A DNA stretch of 64,000 bases, from assembly GCA_024803745.1 (NCBI GenBank), contig JANJXV010000025.1:18429610-18493609 (forward strand), written 5' to 3'. The notes under the pieces are model-generated. The model ran no database searches. It saw only the letters and a program-made list of their open reading frames with translations, and had not been told where the DNA came from. This document shows positions 1 through 8,390 of the stretch, piece by piece. How positions within the stretch are numbered: the stretch's first letter is position 1; every line of letters begins with the position of its first letter. The DNA is from Megascapheus bottae (taxonomy: Eukaryota > Chordata > Mammalia > Rodentia > Geomyidae). The translations under genes and the position numbers were made by a program.

Positions 1-52
1 GCCCAGGCCCAGAGTTCAAGCCCAATGATCCAGAAAAAAGAAAAAAAAAAAA
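1..52 (+). repeat. 3' tail of a Geo-type SINE cut by the window edge
   Basis: Starts inside the conserved end cccaggcccagagttcaag and finishes in an A-rich tail. The rest lies left of the window, in TIPIN intron 4. Confidence 0.6.
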
Positions 53-125
53 TTAAATACAGAGAATCTCAAAGTATACATGTAAAGGGGGAAAAAAAAA
101 AGCCCTCTCAAAATTATGAGAGGGC

Positions 126-321
126 TAGGAATGTGGTGGCTTAGTGGTAAAGTGCTTGCCTAGCATGCATGAGGCCCTGGGTTCGATTCCTCAGTACCAA
201 ATAAACAGAAAAAGTCAGTAGTGCTGTGGCTCCAGTGGTAGGAGTCCTAGCCTTGGGCAAAAGAAGCGTAGGGACAGTACCCAAACCCTGAGTTCAATAC
301 CCAGGCTGGCAAGGAAAAAAA
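126..321 (+). repeat. IDL-Geo SINE, older copy
   Basis: Left half has the tRNA-like A box (tggcttagtgg) and B box (gttcgattcc); the right half begins gtgctgtggctccagtgg and ends in an A-rich tail. It lies antisense to TIPIN. Confidence 0.75.
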
Positions 322-470
322 AATTAGAATAGATTATACTCTCAAGAACAGACACTAGCCCACTAAAGAAACAGCATGTAAGTTTACTTATTTTAATAAT
401 AGCTCATTATGAATATGATCAAAGCTTCACACATTCAAAGTACTAACTAGAAATTTCAACAAGAACAACA

Positions 471-810
471 AGCCAGGTTTGTTGTGGCTTACACCTGAAA
501 TCCTAGGTACATAGGAAGCTGAGATCTGTAGATCATGGTTCAAAGCCAGCCTTGTGAGGAAAGTCCATGAAACTCCTATCTCCAATTAATCATCAGAAAA
601 CTGGAAGTGGCATTGTGATTCCAAGTGGTAGAGTGCTAGCCTTGACTAAAAGACTTCAGGGATAACATCCAGTCCTACAACGACCACCAACAACAAAAAA
701 GAAAGAACAACAAACTCATGTTCAAGTGGTAGAGCACCAGCCTTCAGCTGAAGTGCTCAGAGAAAGCGCGTAGGCCCAGATTTCAGGCCCCACAACTGAC
801 AAAAAAAAAA
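471..810 (+). repeat. 7SL-Geo SINE followed by a solo Geo half
   Basis: 471-706 has the 7SL/B1-like left half (gtggcttacacctgaaatcctag) and the Geo right half. 714-810 is a second Geo right half alone, with its own A tail. Both are well diverged. Confidence 0.65.
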
Positions 811-818
811 TCCAGTCA

Positions 819-1023
819 GGGCCGGGAGTGTGGCCTAGTGATACAGTGCCTGCCTAGCATGCATGAAGCCCTGGGTTTGATTCCTCAGTACCACATACAT
901 AGAAAAAGCTAGAAGTGGTGCTGTGGCTCAAGTGGTCCAAGAAAGCTCAGGGACAATGCCCAACCTCTAAGTTCAAGCCCCAGAACTTGCACACGCACCA
1001 AAAAAAAAAAAAAAAAAAAAAAA
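819..1023 (+). repeat. IDL-Geo SINE
   Basis: Starts gggccgggagtgtggcctag and ends in about 23 A bases. It sits 110 bases from TIPIN exon 4, on the opposite strand, inside intron 4. Confidence 0.8.
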
Positions 1024-1133
1024 CCCAAAGAAAAAGTTTTGTGGATAAAGAAAAATGCAGGCTCTCATTCTCTTATGTATACATACATCCCTACATGCAT
1101 ACGTAAATAAAATAAAAACCAGGTATTTCTTAC

Positions 1134-1209
1134 CTCATGACCTTTACCTTTGAATTTTGTTTTATCAAATACATGTCTTAATGCTGGAAGACCTCTCTCT
1201 GAAATTAAT
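1134..1209 (-). CDS. TIPIN: TIPIN exon 4
   Basis: This 76-nt exon encodes [25 protein letters not shown], the start of the Swi3/TIMELESS-binding domain. The acceptor is tattttcag and the donor GAG|gtaaga. The only difference from the human protein I recall is a T for A in DKTKFK. The following exon lies beyond position 1. Confidence 0.96.
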
Positions 1210-2312
1210 CTGAAAATAAACATATATTTTGAACTTATAATAAGCTTTCTAGTCATGTCAAAACCAAGACCATAAGAAAATAAAACACTGCTGGACACTG
1301 TGGCTCAAGCATGTAACCCTAGCTACTCGGGAGGCTGAGATCTGAGAATCGCAATTCAAAGCCAGCCTAGGCACTGAAGTCTATGAGATTCTTATCTCCA
1401 ATTAACCACTGGAAAACCAGAAGTGGGGCTGTGGCTCAAGGGATAGAGTGGTAGCCTTGAGCCGAAGAGCTCAGGGACAATGCCTAAGCCCAGCTCAGGC
1501 ATGAAAGTCAGTGAGACTCTTATCTCTAATGAACCACCAGAAAACCAGAAGTGGTGCTGTGGCTCAAATAGTAGAGCTCTAGCCCTGAGATGAAGAGCTC
1601 AGGGCAAGTTCAAATCACATGACCAACTTAAAAACAAAAAAGGGGGCCGGGAGTTTGGCCTAGTGGTAGAGTGCTTGCCTAGCATGCACAAAGACCCGGG
1701 TTCGATTCCTTGGTACCATATACTTAGAAAAAGCCAGAAGTGGTGCTGAGGCTCAAGTGGTAGAGTTCTATCCTTGAGAGAAAAAAATCCAAGGACTGTG
1801 CTCAGGCCCTGAGCTTACGCCCAGGACTGGCAAAAAAAAAAAAAAAAAAAAAATGGGGCCAGGAGTTTGGCCTAGTGGTAGAGTGCTTGCCTAGCATGCA
1901 TGAAGACCCGGGTTCGATTCCTCGGTACTCCACATACATAGCAAAAAGCCAGAAGTGGTGCTGAGACTCAAGTGGTAGAGCTCTAGCCTTGAGAAAGTCC
2001 AAGGACAGGGCTCAGGCCCTGAGCTCAAGCCCAGGACTGGCAAAAAAAAAAAAAAGGAATTAGGAAAGTTAGGGAGTTTGGAAAAAACCCACCTCTACCA
2101 ATGAGATGTGCATGGTGGTACAGTGATTGTCATCCCAGCTACTCAGGAGACTGAGATCAAAAAGACTGAATTTTGAGGCCAGCCTGAGCAAAAAAAAAAA
2201 AAAAAAAAAAAACCAACCATCTCAACACCTAAAGTTGGGCATAGTAATACATGCCTGTCATCTCTCCTAAGAAGGAAAGTATAAATGGAAAGATCCTTAC
2301 CCAGGCTAACAC

Positions 2313-2365
<53 letters not shown>

Positions 2366-3504
2366 ATTATATTTCAAAAAGAACCATAACAAAAAGGGCT
2401 AGAAATATGGGTCAAGTGCTAGAATGCCTGCCCAGCAAGTACGAAGCTCTGAAGCTCTCAGTTGAAACTCATACTGCTAAAAAAAAAATTAAACAGATCC
2501 CCAAGTCATCGGAATCCAAGGCTTCTAACATTAAAAGAAAGCAATGATGGAAAGAAAAATATAAATGTTGAAGAAGCAGCACATGTACATACCTCTGAGC
2601 ATCCAACTTGGGTAGATTCCTTTTAACTGTTCTCTTTGGGGGAACAGGTACTCTTCTCCCTGACTCTAGTGAAACAGACCAATAGTTACTATTAAATAAT
2701 TTAAGCCTTACTTACAACATGTATTGTTTCTTTTTTTTTTTTTTTTTGCCAGTCCTGGGCTTAGCTCAGGTCCTGAGCACTGCCCTTGGACTTTCTCGAG
2801 GTTAGAGCTCTACCACTTGAGCCTCAGCACCACTTCTGGCTTTTTTCTATATATGTGGTACCGAGGAGTTGAACCCGGGTCTTCGTGCATGCTAGGCAAG
2901 CACTCTACCTATAGGCCAAACTCCAGGCCCCAACTTGTATTGTTTCTAAGCTGACAGATAACTAAATTTGGTACCTATCTATAATCCCAGCACTCAGGAG
3001 GATGAAGCAGGAGAGTCCTAGATATAGTCAGCCCGGGCTGCATTGCAAAATTACCTCAAAATAATAAACAAATAATAAATACTCCATGGGACCAGTGCTG
3101 GTGGCTTACATCTATAATCTTATCCACTCAGGAATCTGAGATCTGAGAATTGCAGTTCAAAGATGGCCTGGGTAGGAAAGTCTGAGATGTTTTTTTTTAA
3201 TCTCCAATTAACCACCAGAAAACCAGAAGTAGTGCTATGACTCAAAGTGGTAGAGCATTAGCCTTGAGCTGAAGAGCTCAGGGACAATGCCCAGGCCCTG
3301 AGTTCAAACCCCAGGACCAACACACATATACATCCGGAACCATGGGACATGTCTGTGAAACTCTCAATGCCAACCTTCATCAGGCTCAGCTTCTACACCA
3401 TCTCTCTCTGGAGAGGCTGGAGGTGGGAAAGGAGCAAAAGTTTCATCTTCTACACGCTCATAATCTGGAAGATCCACAAAGTCAGTTTCTTGTGGTTCTA
3501 GCAT
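1134..3504 (-). CDS. TIPIN: TIPIN, coding exons 2-4 (N-terminal 93 codons, partial)
   Basis: TIMELESS-interacting protein forms the fork protection complex with TIMELESS. It binds RPA, stabilises stalled replication forks and supports the ATR-CHK1 checkpoint in the nucleus. Three exons join in frame (3504-3375, 2665-2593, 1209-1134) to give exactly 93 codons, with GT-AG borders and introns in phases 1, 2 and 0. The protein starts [16 protein letters not shown], is acidic and proline-rich to about residue 55, then basic (PPKRTVKRN), and enters the conserved Swi3/TIMELESS-binding domain ([17 protein letters not shown]). Compared with the human protein as I recall it, the linker near residues 35-48 is about three residues shorter. 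The rest of the Swi3 domain and the RPA-binding C-terminus lie off the left edge. The next gene, MAP2K1, is divergent. No frameshift or internal stop is seen. Confidence 0.95.
1288..1640 (+). repeat. 7SL-Geo SINE with an internal duplication
   Basis: The 7SL-like left half (1288-1363) is followed by two copies of the linker plus Geo half: 1364-1490 and 1491-1625. Both copies start with a cagcctaggc-like or cagctcaggc-like motif and carry the ccagaagtgg block. Confidence 0.7.
1644..2055 (+). repeat. Two young IDL-Geo SINEs in tandem
   Basis: 1644-1852 and 1856-2055 are same-strand full-length copies joined tail to head, each with gtttggcctagtggtagag, gacccgggttcgattcc and a long A tail. They are about 540 bases from TIPIN exon 3 on the opposite strand. 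Confidence 0.85.
2104..2212 (+). repeat. B1/7SL-like monomer
   Basis: Shows tcatcccagctactcagga and gaggccagcctgagc followed directly by a poly(A) tail. The Geo half is absent, so it looks like a separate B1-type SINE. Confidence 0.55.
2315..2362 (+). repeat. (AC)24 microsatellite
   Basis: An uninterrupted dinucleotide run in TIPIN intron 3. Confidence 0.98.
2394..2490 (+). repeat. Old ID-like tRNA-derived monomer
   Basis: Has a diverged A-box region (tgggtcaagtgctagaatgc) and gttgaaactc at the B-box place, ending in an A tail. No Geo half. Confidence 0.45.
2593..2665 (-). CDS. TIPIN: TIPIN exon 3
   Basis: This 73-nt exon encodes [24 protein letters not shown]. The acceptor is cactag and the donor AG|gtatgt. 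It carries the basic PKRTVKRN stretch just before the Swi3 domain. Its length is not a multiple of three, so skipping it would shift the frame. Confidence 0.95.
2727..2931 (-). repeat. IDL-Geo SINE
   Basis: Full-length reverse copy beginning with its T tract (A tail) and ending in ctccaggcccc. It lies only about 60 bases from TIPIN exon 3, sense to TIPIN. Confidence 0.85.
2964..3323 (+). repeat. B1-like monomer then a 7SL-Geo SINE
   Basis: 2964-3078 reads ctataatcccagcactcagg and agtcagcccgggctgcattg, a B1 (7SL-derived) monomer. 3091-3323 is a 7SL-Geo dimer. Both are just downstream of TIPIN exon 2 in its intron. Confidence 0.6.
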
Positions 3505-3512
3505 CTTTTCCT
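3375..3512 (-). CDS. TIPIN: TIPIN exon 2 (start codon exon)
   Basis: The first coding exon has its acceptor ctctctag just right of 3512 and donor G|gttggc just left of 3375. Eight untranslated bases precede the ATG at 3504-3502, which has an A at -3 and so a good initiation context. It encodes 43 codons plus one base, ending at the acidic PDE. The donor gttggc departs from gtragt at several positions and looks weak. Confidence 0.95.
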
Positions 3513-3654
3513 CTAGAGAGAATAAAAAAAAGTACAATTATATTTATTGATGCAAAATAGCCCTCCTATTACAGTCATGTTCCATCTGCAACAAAAATTC
3601 ATGTTTCAATCACATAAAACACAGATCATAAAAAGTAGAGAAGAGTAATTATAG

Positions 3655-3765
3655 ATGAAAGGGACTAGGCTGAAAGTCAAATTTAATTGTAATGTGGACC
3701 TGGCCATTAAACAACGTGATTTTGAACAAATCATTTTACATCAATTACTGAGTGTCCCCCCATCA
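3655..3765 (+). repeat. Possible MIR fragment
   Basis: The stretch gattttgaacaaatcatttt resembles the MIR core (gaccttgggcaaatcactt). It is short and diverged, so this is tentative. Confidence 0.3.
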
Positions 3766-3787
3766 TAAAAGGATTCATTTGATTTTT

Positions 3788-4093
3788 ATGATCTTCCCAA
3801 ATTCTGCCTCCCGAATAACTGGGATTACACGCACAAGCCACTAGAGATAAATTAATTTTTTTATTATTTTTGGCTGGGCCTGGGGCTTGAATTCTGGGCT
3901 TAGGTGCTGTCTCTGAGCTCCTTTTGCTCAAGGTTAGTAGTTTACTACTTGAGCCACAGTACTACTTCCAGCTTTTTCTGTAATTAATTGGAGATAAGAA
4001 TCTTCTTGGACTTTCCTGCCTGGACTGACTTCAAGCCACAATCCTCAGATCTCAGCCCCAAGTAACTACCATTACAGGTGAGGGCACCTGGCT
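3788..4093 (-). repeat. 7SL-type fragment and 7SL-Geo SINE
   Basis: 3788-3845 is the reverse of a 7SL-like left end (aactgggattacacgcacaa). 3857-4093 is a longer reverse dimer from the Geo end to the 7SL end (aggtgagggcacctggct). Confidence 0.6.
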
Positions 4094-4230
4094 ACTTAAC
4101 TAATTTTTAACTTCACCCCAACAGAACTCTATATTTCTACTGCACATTTTCTAGTTCTCCAATGGCTCAGACACTCATTAATAACGTACCAAACTCACCT
4201 TCTGTAAAGAACATCTAGCTATGCAGGTCA

Positions 4231-4452
4231 AAAAAAAGTCACTTTAGGGCCGGGAGTTTGGCCTAGTGGTTAAAGTGCTTGCCTAGCATGCATGAAGACC
4301 CGGGTTTGATTCCTTGGTACTACATACATAGAAAAAAGCCGGAAGTGGTGCTGAGGCTCAAGTGGTAGAGCTCTAGCCTTGAGAAAGTCCAAGGACAGTG
4401 CTCAGGCCCTGAGCTCAAGCCCAGGACTGGCAAAAAAAAAAAAGTCACTTTA
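4231..4452 (+). repeat. Young IDL-Geo SINE with target-site duplication
   Basis: The element body is 4247-4440. The direct repeat aaagtcacttta flanks it (4235-4246 and 4441-4452). It belongs to the subgroup reading agtggttaaagtgcttgcc. Confidence 0.9.
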
Positions 4453-4550
4453 ATATTTCCTTTTCTCTTACTCCATATATCCTGTCCATTTCAATTTCTT
4501 AGTTGAACCTTCTTTTCCCTATTGTAATAATTTCATAAAACATTATTTTG

Positions 4551-4850
4551 GGGGCTGGGAGTTGTGCCTAGTGGTAGAGTGCTTGCCAAGCATGCACAGA
4601 GACCCGGGTTTGATTCCTCGGTACCACTCACATAGAAAAAGCCGGAAGTGGTGCTGAGGCTCAAGTGGTAGAGCTCTAGCCTTGAGAAAGTCCAAGGACA
4701 GTGCTCAGGCCCTGAGTTCAAGCCCATGACTGGCAAAAACAAACAAACAAAAAAACCACAAAAAAACCCTGGGTTGGATTCCTTGGTACCACACACACAG
4801 AAAAAGCCAGTAGTGGTGCTGTGGCTCTAGTGGCAGAGCACTAGCCTTGA
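4551..4850 (+). repeat. IDL-Geo SINE plus a truncated second copy
   Basis: 4551-4752 is full length. 4765-4850 picks up at the B-box (ccctgggttggattcc) and runs into the Geo half, then stops. Confidence 0.75.
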
Positions 4851-4866
4851 CCTTTCTCAAGGAATA

Positions 4867-4982
4867 ATGGTGGCATGCTGCCTATAGTTCTAGTACTCAG
4901 GAGGCTGAGACAAAAAAAAAATCCCTTGTGCTGAAGAATTTGAGGTCAGCCAGGACAACAGAGACCTTGTATCTAACAAAAT
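4867..4982 (+). repeat. B1-like monomer
   Basis: Shows tatagttctagtactcagg and aggtcagccaggacaacaga ahead of a short A-rich end, the layout of a 7SL-derived B1 monomer. Confidence 0.5.
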
Positions 4983-5095
4983 AAGCAACTCATCAATCCA
5001 AATCTAAAATTATTGGAACCAGTTAAATCTCTAAAATTCCTATGATTGACTATACAAATAAAGCTTCAATTCCTGATGATGACCCACTGGCCCCC

Positions 5096-5262
5096 CTTTT
5101 TTTTTTCTGCCAGTCCTGGGCTTAAGCTCAGGGCCTGAGCACTGTTCTTGAGCCTCAGCAATACTTCCAGCTTTTTCCTATGTATGTGGTACCAAGGAAT
5201 GGAACCGGGTCTTCATGCATGCTAGGCAAGCACTCTACCACTAGGCCAAACTCCCGGCCCCT
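5096..5262 (-). repeat. IDL-Geo SINE, internally deleted
   Basis: Reverse copy from tctgccagtcctgggc to ctcccggcccc. It lacks about 35 bases between the Geo block and the link (gagcactgttcttgagcctc). Confidence 0.8.
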
Positions 5263-5284
5263 GGCCCCCTCTTTTTTTTTTCTT

Positions 5285-5393
5285 GTGTGTATGCCAGTCA
5301 TGGGGCTTTAAATTCAGGACCTAGGAACTGTCTCTTAGCTTCTCACTTAAAACTGATACTCTGCCTCTTGAGCCACACCTCCATTCCAGCTTC

Positions 5394-5431
<38 letters not shown>

Positions 5432-5560
5432 CCAAACTTGGGGCTTGAACTCAGCATCTGGCTGCTGTCCCCGAGCTTCCTTTTCAAGGCTAGTGCTCTA
5501 GCATTTGAGCCACAGCTTCAGTTCCATTTTAGTTCTTAAAGTTTATTTATATATTTATTG
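5285..5560 (-). repeat. Geo-type fragments around a (TG)n(CG)n run
   Basis: Reverse Geo halves at about 5288-5395 and 5433-5530 flank an alternating run at 5396-5432 that passes from TG to CG repeats. Confidence 0.6.
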
Positions 5561-5563
5561 ATT

Positions 5564-5815
5564 GACTGCCAATTCTTCGGCTTGGATTCAGGACCTGTCA
5601 CTGTCCTTGAGGACCAAAGAATTGAACCAAGGGCCTAGAATTTGGCCTAATGGTAAGAGTGCTTGCCTAACATGCACAAAGTGGTAGTGCGCTAGCCTTG
5701 AGAAACCCCAAGGACAGTGCTCAGGACAGTACTGACTGGAAAAAAATAAAAAAGAATGGAACAAGGGCTTTGTGCATGCTGGGCAAGCACTCTACTACTA
5801 GGTCACACTTGCAGC
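5564..5815. repeat. IDL-Geo SINE interrupted by an opposite-strand truncated copy
   Basis: A reverse copy (5564-5633 and 5751-5815) is split by a plus-strand truncated copy (5634-5750). The repeated target aaagaattgaaccaaggg / aaagaatggaacaaggg (5616-5633, 5751-5767) is imperfect, so the insertion is old. Confidence 0.7.
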
Positions 5816-5840
5816 CCCTTAAGTTTACTGAAGAGTCTCA

Positions 5841-6308
5841 TGGCTAGTCACTGGTGGCTCACACCAGTAATCCTAGCTATTCAGGAGACTGAGATCTGAA
5901 GATCACAGTTCAAAGTCAGCCCAGACAGCAAAAGTTGTGAGACTCTTATCTCCAATCAATCACCAGAAAATTAGAAGTTGCTCTATGGCTCAAAGTGGTA
6001 GAGCGCTAGCCTAGAATAAGAGTTCAGAGACAGCACCGAGTTCCACAGTTCAACCTCATTACTGACAACCACAAAAAGTCTCATGGTCTTTCCTGCCAGG
6101 ACTGATTTTGAACCATGATCATCAAATTCTAGCCTTATGAGAACTAGGATTACAGGCATGCGCCACTAGCACTCAGCTCACTTCCAGCTTTTTGAAGGTT
6201 AACTAAGAAATGTATCTCACATACTTTCATGCCCAGTCTGGTTTCAAGCTGTGATACTCATAGCTCAGCCTCATGAATAGCTTGGATTACAGGTGTGAGC
6301 AACTGGCA
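5841..6308. repeat. Three 7SL-Geo SINE pieces
   Basis: 5841-6077 is a plus-strand dimer. 6078-6178 and 6180-6308 are reverse 7SL-side pieces, each ending in a ggattacaggcatg-like motif. Confidence 0.6.
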
Positions 6309-6383
6309 GATGTACAGGATATTTGTAAGAACTACAGATTTTCAAAACTGGGAAGCAATATCATATAATCTAAATAACTTCAA

Positions 6384-6675
6384 GCACTGGGGCTCAGAAT
6401 ATGGCTTAGTGGTAGAGTGCTTGCCTAGCATTCACAAAGCCCTCGGTTGGATTCCTCAGTACCATATAAAAAGGCCAGAAGTGGTGCTGTGGCTCAAGTG
6501 GAAGAGTGCCAGCCTTGAGCAGAAGCAGCTGAGAGACAGTGTCCAAATGCTGAGTTCAAGCCCCAGGACTGACAAGCCGGGGGGAGCGGGAAGGAAGAGG
6601 TAGAGAGAGCATTTGCCTAGCATGCACCAGGTACTGGGTTTAGTTTCCAGCAATACCAGCAAAACAAAACAAACA
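6384..6675 (+). repeat. IDL-Geo SINE and an ID-like fragment
   Basis: 6384-6577 is an older dimer of the gctgtggctcaagtgg type. 6598-6675 is an ID-like left half (gcatttgcctagcatgcacc) with a CA-rich A tail. Confidence 0.65.
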
Positions 6676-6814
6676 AGGAGTATCTTTAATCTTGTTCTAA
6701 TTACATGGTACTAAATTAGGATTTGATTTACATTGAAATTTCCCCTGGTGGAATCAGACAATTTTGAGGCTGACAGTCTCACGCACAGAACACAACCTAT
6801 ATGTAATGTAGCAA

Positions 6815-6982
6815 GGAGCCTGGTACCAATGGTTCACATCTGTAACCCTAGCTGCTTAAAAGACTGAGATCTGGGGCTCGAGCTTCAAAGCCCAGCCAAG
6901 GAAAGGAAGTTCTTGAGACGCTTATTTCCAATTAACTACATAAAAAAAGTTCAAGCCCAGGACTGGCAACAAAATAAAAAGA
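6815..6982 (+). repeat. 7SL-Geo SINE, internally deleted
   Basis: The 7SL-like left half is joined, after the ccaattaactac linker, directly to the last 30 bases of the Geo half (agttcaagcccaggactggc). Confidence 0.55.
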
Positions 6983-7490
6983 CACTGGTGAAACTGACTT
7001 CATTTCCTCCTGAGCTCTAAACTGGCAGCGCAAGTAAAGGCAGTCAGTCATCCTTTTCCAATGCTCAACTTTCCCTAAGCGTTGCCAGAACAGAAGCCCC
7101 TCATCCCAACAGACCGCCTGCACCACTTGGGGGGGCTTCCCACCCCTGTTCCCCCACTTGCTCTGTCTCACAGCAGCCACCCACACTCATTTCACGACCT
7201 CAAGCCGCCTAGGTTTAGCAACCACAGGGGACCGCATGCTCCTTCCAGTTAAAGGCTCGGGGAGCGACACCCGGCCGGAACCTTGAACACCGGAGGCGAA
7301 GGTGCCCGCCGGACCCGCAACCCCATAGGCGCACGGGCCCAGGCCGCCTGGGCCGCCTCTCCGGAGCATCACCAGGCTCAAGCCCGATGACCGCCGGAGC
7401 CCCGTCACAGCTTCTTCATCCCCTTCCTGGAACACCCGAGCTCCCTGCATGTCGGGTCGCGGTCAGGAACAGCTCCATTCCCACACTCAC

Positions 7491-7560
7491 CTCTAAGGAA
7501 CCTCAGCGCCTCAGCCTGGGACGGAGCGTGGAGAGCGCGGACGGGAAATCTCGCGAGATT
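7491..7560 (-). other. TIPIN: TIPIN non-coding exon 1 (5' UTR, 5' end approximate)
   Basis: A strong donor GAG|gtgagt on the minus strand at 7491/7490 ends a GC-rich segment with no ATG, and exon 2 has only 8 untranslated bases before its ATG. A separate leader exon is therefore needed and fits here. The transcription start is inferred to lie near the TCTCGCGAGA element (7549-7558); its exact base is unknown. The intron to exon 2 would be about 4.0 kb. Confidence 0.65.
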
Positions 7561-7571
7561 CAAACTCCAAT
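7549..7571. promoter_or_regulatory. TCTCGCGAGA element with adjacent CHR-like and CCAAT boxes
   Basis: TCTCGCGAGA occupies 7549-7558; it is a known core-promoter palindrome, often in TATA-less or bidirectional CpG promoters. Directly next to it is TTTGAA on the minus strand (7564-7559), a CHR-type hexamer, and CCAAT on the plus strand at 7567-7571. Confidence 0.6.
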
Positions 7572-7584
7572 CGTTGAAAGCATG

Positions 7585-7596
7585 TTTGGCGCCAAA
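7585..7596. promoter_or_regulatory. E2F palindrome TTTGGCGCCAAA
   Basis: This is a perfect 12-bp palindrome matching the E2F consensus TTTSSCGC on both strands. It lies about 30 bp upstream of the inferred TIPIN start, which fits an S-phase gene. Confidence 0.7.
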
Positions 7597-7877
7597 TCTC
7601 GGGGCGGCGGTGGGCGTGGTTTGGTGGGGACACGCCCACCCGCGTCGGGCCCCGCCCTCCAGGGCCCCGCCCTCCCCAAGCCTGGATCTGTGTGTCGAGT
7701 CCTCATTCTTGTAAAGTTCAGGTTGCGGCTCTACCAACATAAACAAAACATAAATAAGAAAACTACGGTTTCTAACTTAATAGCAGAAAGCCTTGGTGAA
7801 TTTTATTATTTTATTTAAAAAAAAAAAAAAACAGAAACGACATACAAAAAAGAGAGAGAGAGAGAACTGTACACACA

Positions 7878-8300
7878 AGCCAGGCATCCACGGCTCATGC
7901 CTGTAACCTGTCTATTCTGGACGTTGAGACTGAGGATCTCACTTTGGAAGCCAGCCTGGGCAAGATGCTTAACTCCAATTAAAAAATGGAAATGGATGAG
8001 GCCAGGAGTAAGACCTAGTAGAATGCCTGTCTAACATACACAAAGACCGTGGTTCGAGTCCTTGGTATCACATATACAGAAATGCCAGAAGTGGCGCTGT
8101 GTGGCTCAAGTGGTAGAGCTCTAGCCTTGAGAAAGACCAAGAACAGTGTTCAGGATTGCCAAAAAAAAAAAAAAAAAAAAAAAAAACCAGGAAAAAGAAA
8201 GTGGAACTGTAGTACAAGTGGTAGAATGAGCAAAAAAAAAACCTCAGGGCCAGTACCTAGGGCATGAGTTCAAGCCTCAAGACCAGCAATAGACAAAAAC
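7878..8300 (+). repeat. 7SL-Geo SINE interrupted by an IDL-Geo SINE
   Basis: The 7SL half at 7878-7998 and the Geo half at 8190-8300 belong to one element. An IDL-Geo copy with a 26-A tail (about 8001-8186) is inserted between them. Confidence 0.65.
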
Positions 8301-8302
8301 AA

Positions 8303-8303
<1 letters not shown>

Positions 8304-8342
<39 letters not shown>
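8304..8342 (+). repeat. (CA)n microsatellite
   Basis: An uninterrupted run growing out of the A-rich tail of the SINE before it. Confidence 0.97.
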
Positions 8343-8344
<2 letters not shown>

Positions 8345-8390
8345 CGAATGTGAGAACAATCCTCTCACAATAATGCATATAAACATATAA

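Larger units (their letters stand above)
7190..7690. promoter_or_regulatory. TIPIN: CpG-island promoter of TIPIN
   Basis: This 500-bp stretch is rich in CpG and G+C amid AT-rich repeats. It holds a TCTCGCGAGA palindrome, a TTTGGCGCCAAA palindrome, GC boxes (ggggcggcgg, cccgccc) and the TIPIN exon 1 donor. Open reading frames across it on both strands (for example 7387-7818 and 7405-7746) come from low stop-codon density and match no family I recognise. Confidence 0.8.

Noticed and set aside
2724..2954. Recurrent peptide frames such as [27 protein letters not shown] and VVECLPSIHKALGS
   Set aside because: The same peptides recur dozens of times in the window because they are translations of IDL-Geo SINE copies. 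They are not a protein family.
4255..4320. tRNA-like sequence with A and B boxes
   Set aside because: It is the left half of a SINE derived from a tRNA gene. It has lost the cloverleaf ends and is followed by the Geo half and poly(A). The same applies to all other copies.
7387..7818. 143-codon plus-strand frame over the TIPIN CpG island
   Set aside because: It runs antisense through the leader exon and promoter, has no known domain, and overlaps a minus-strand frame of similar length.
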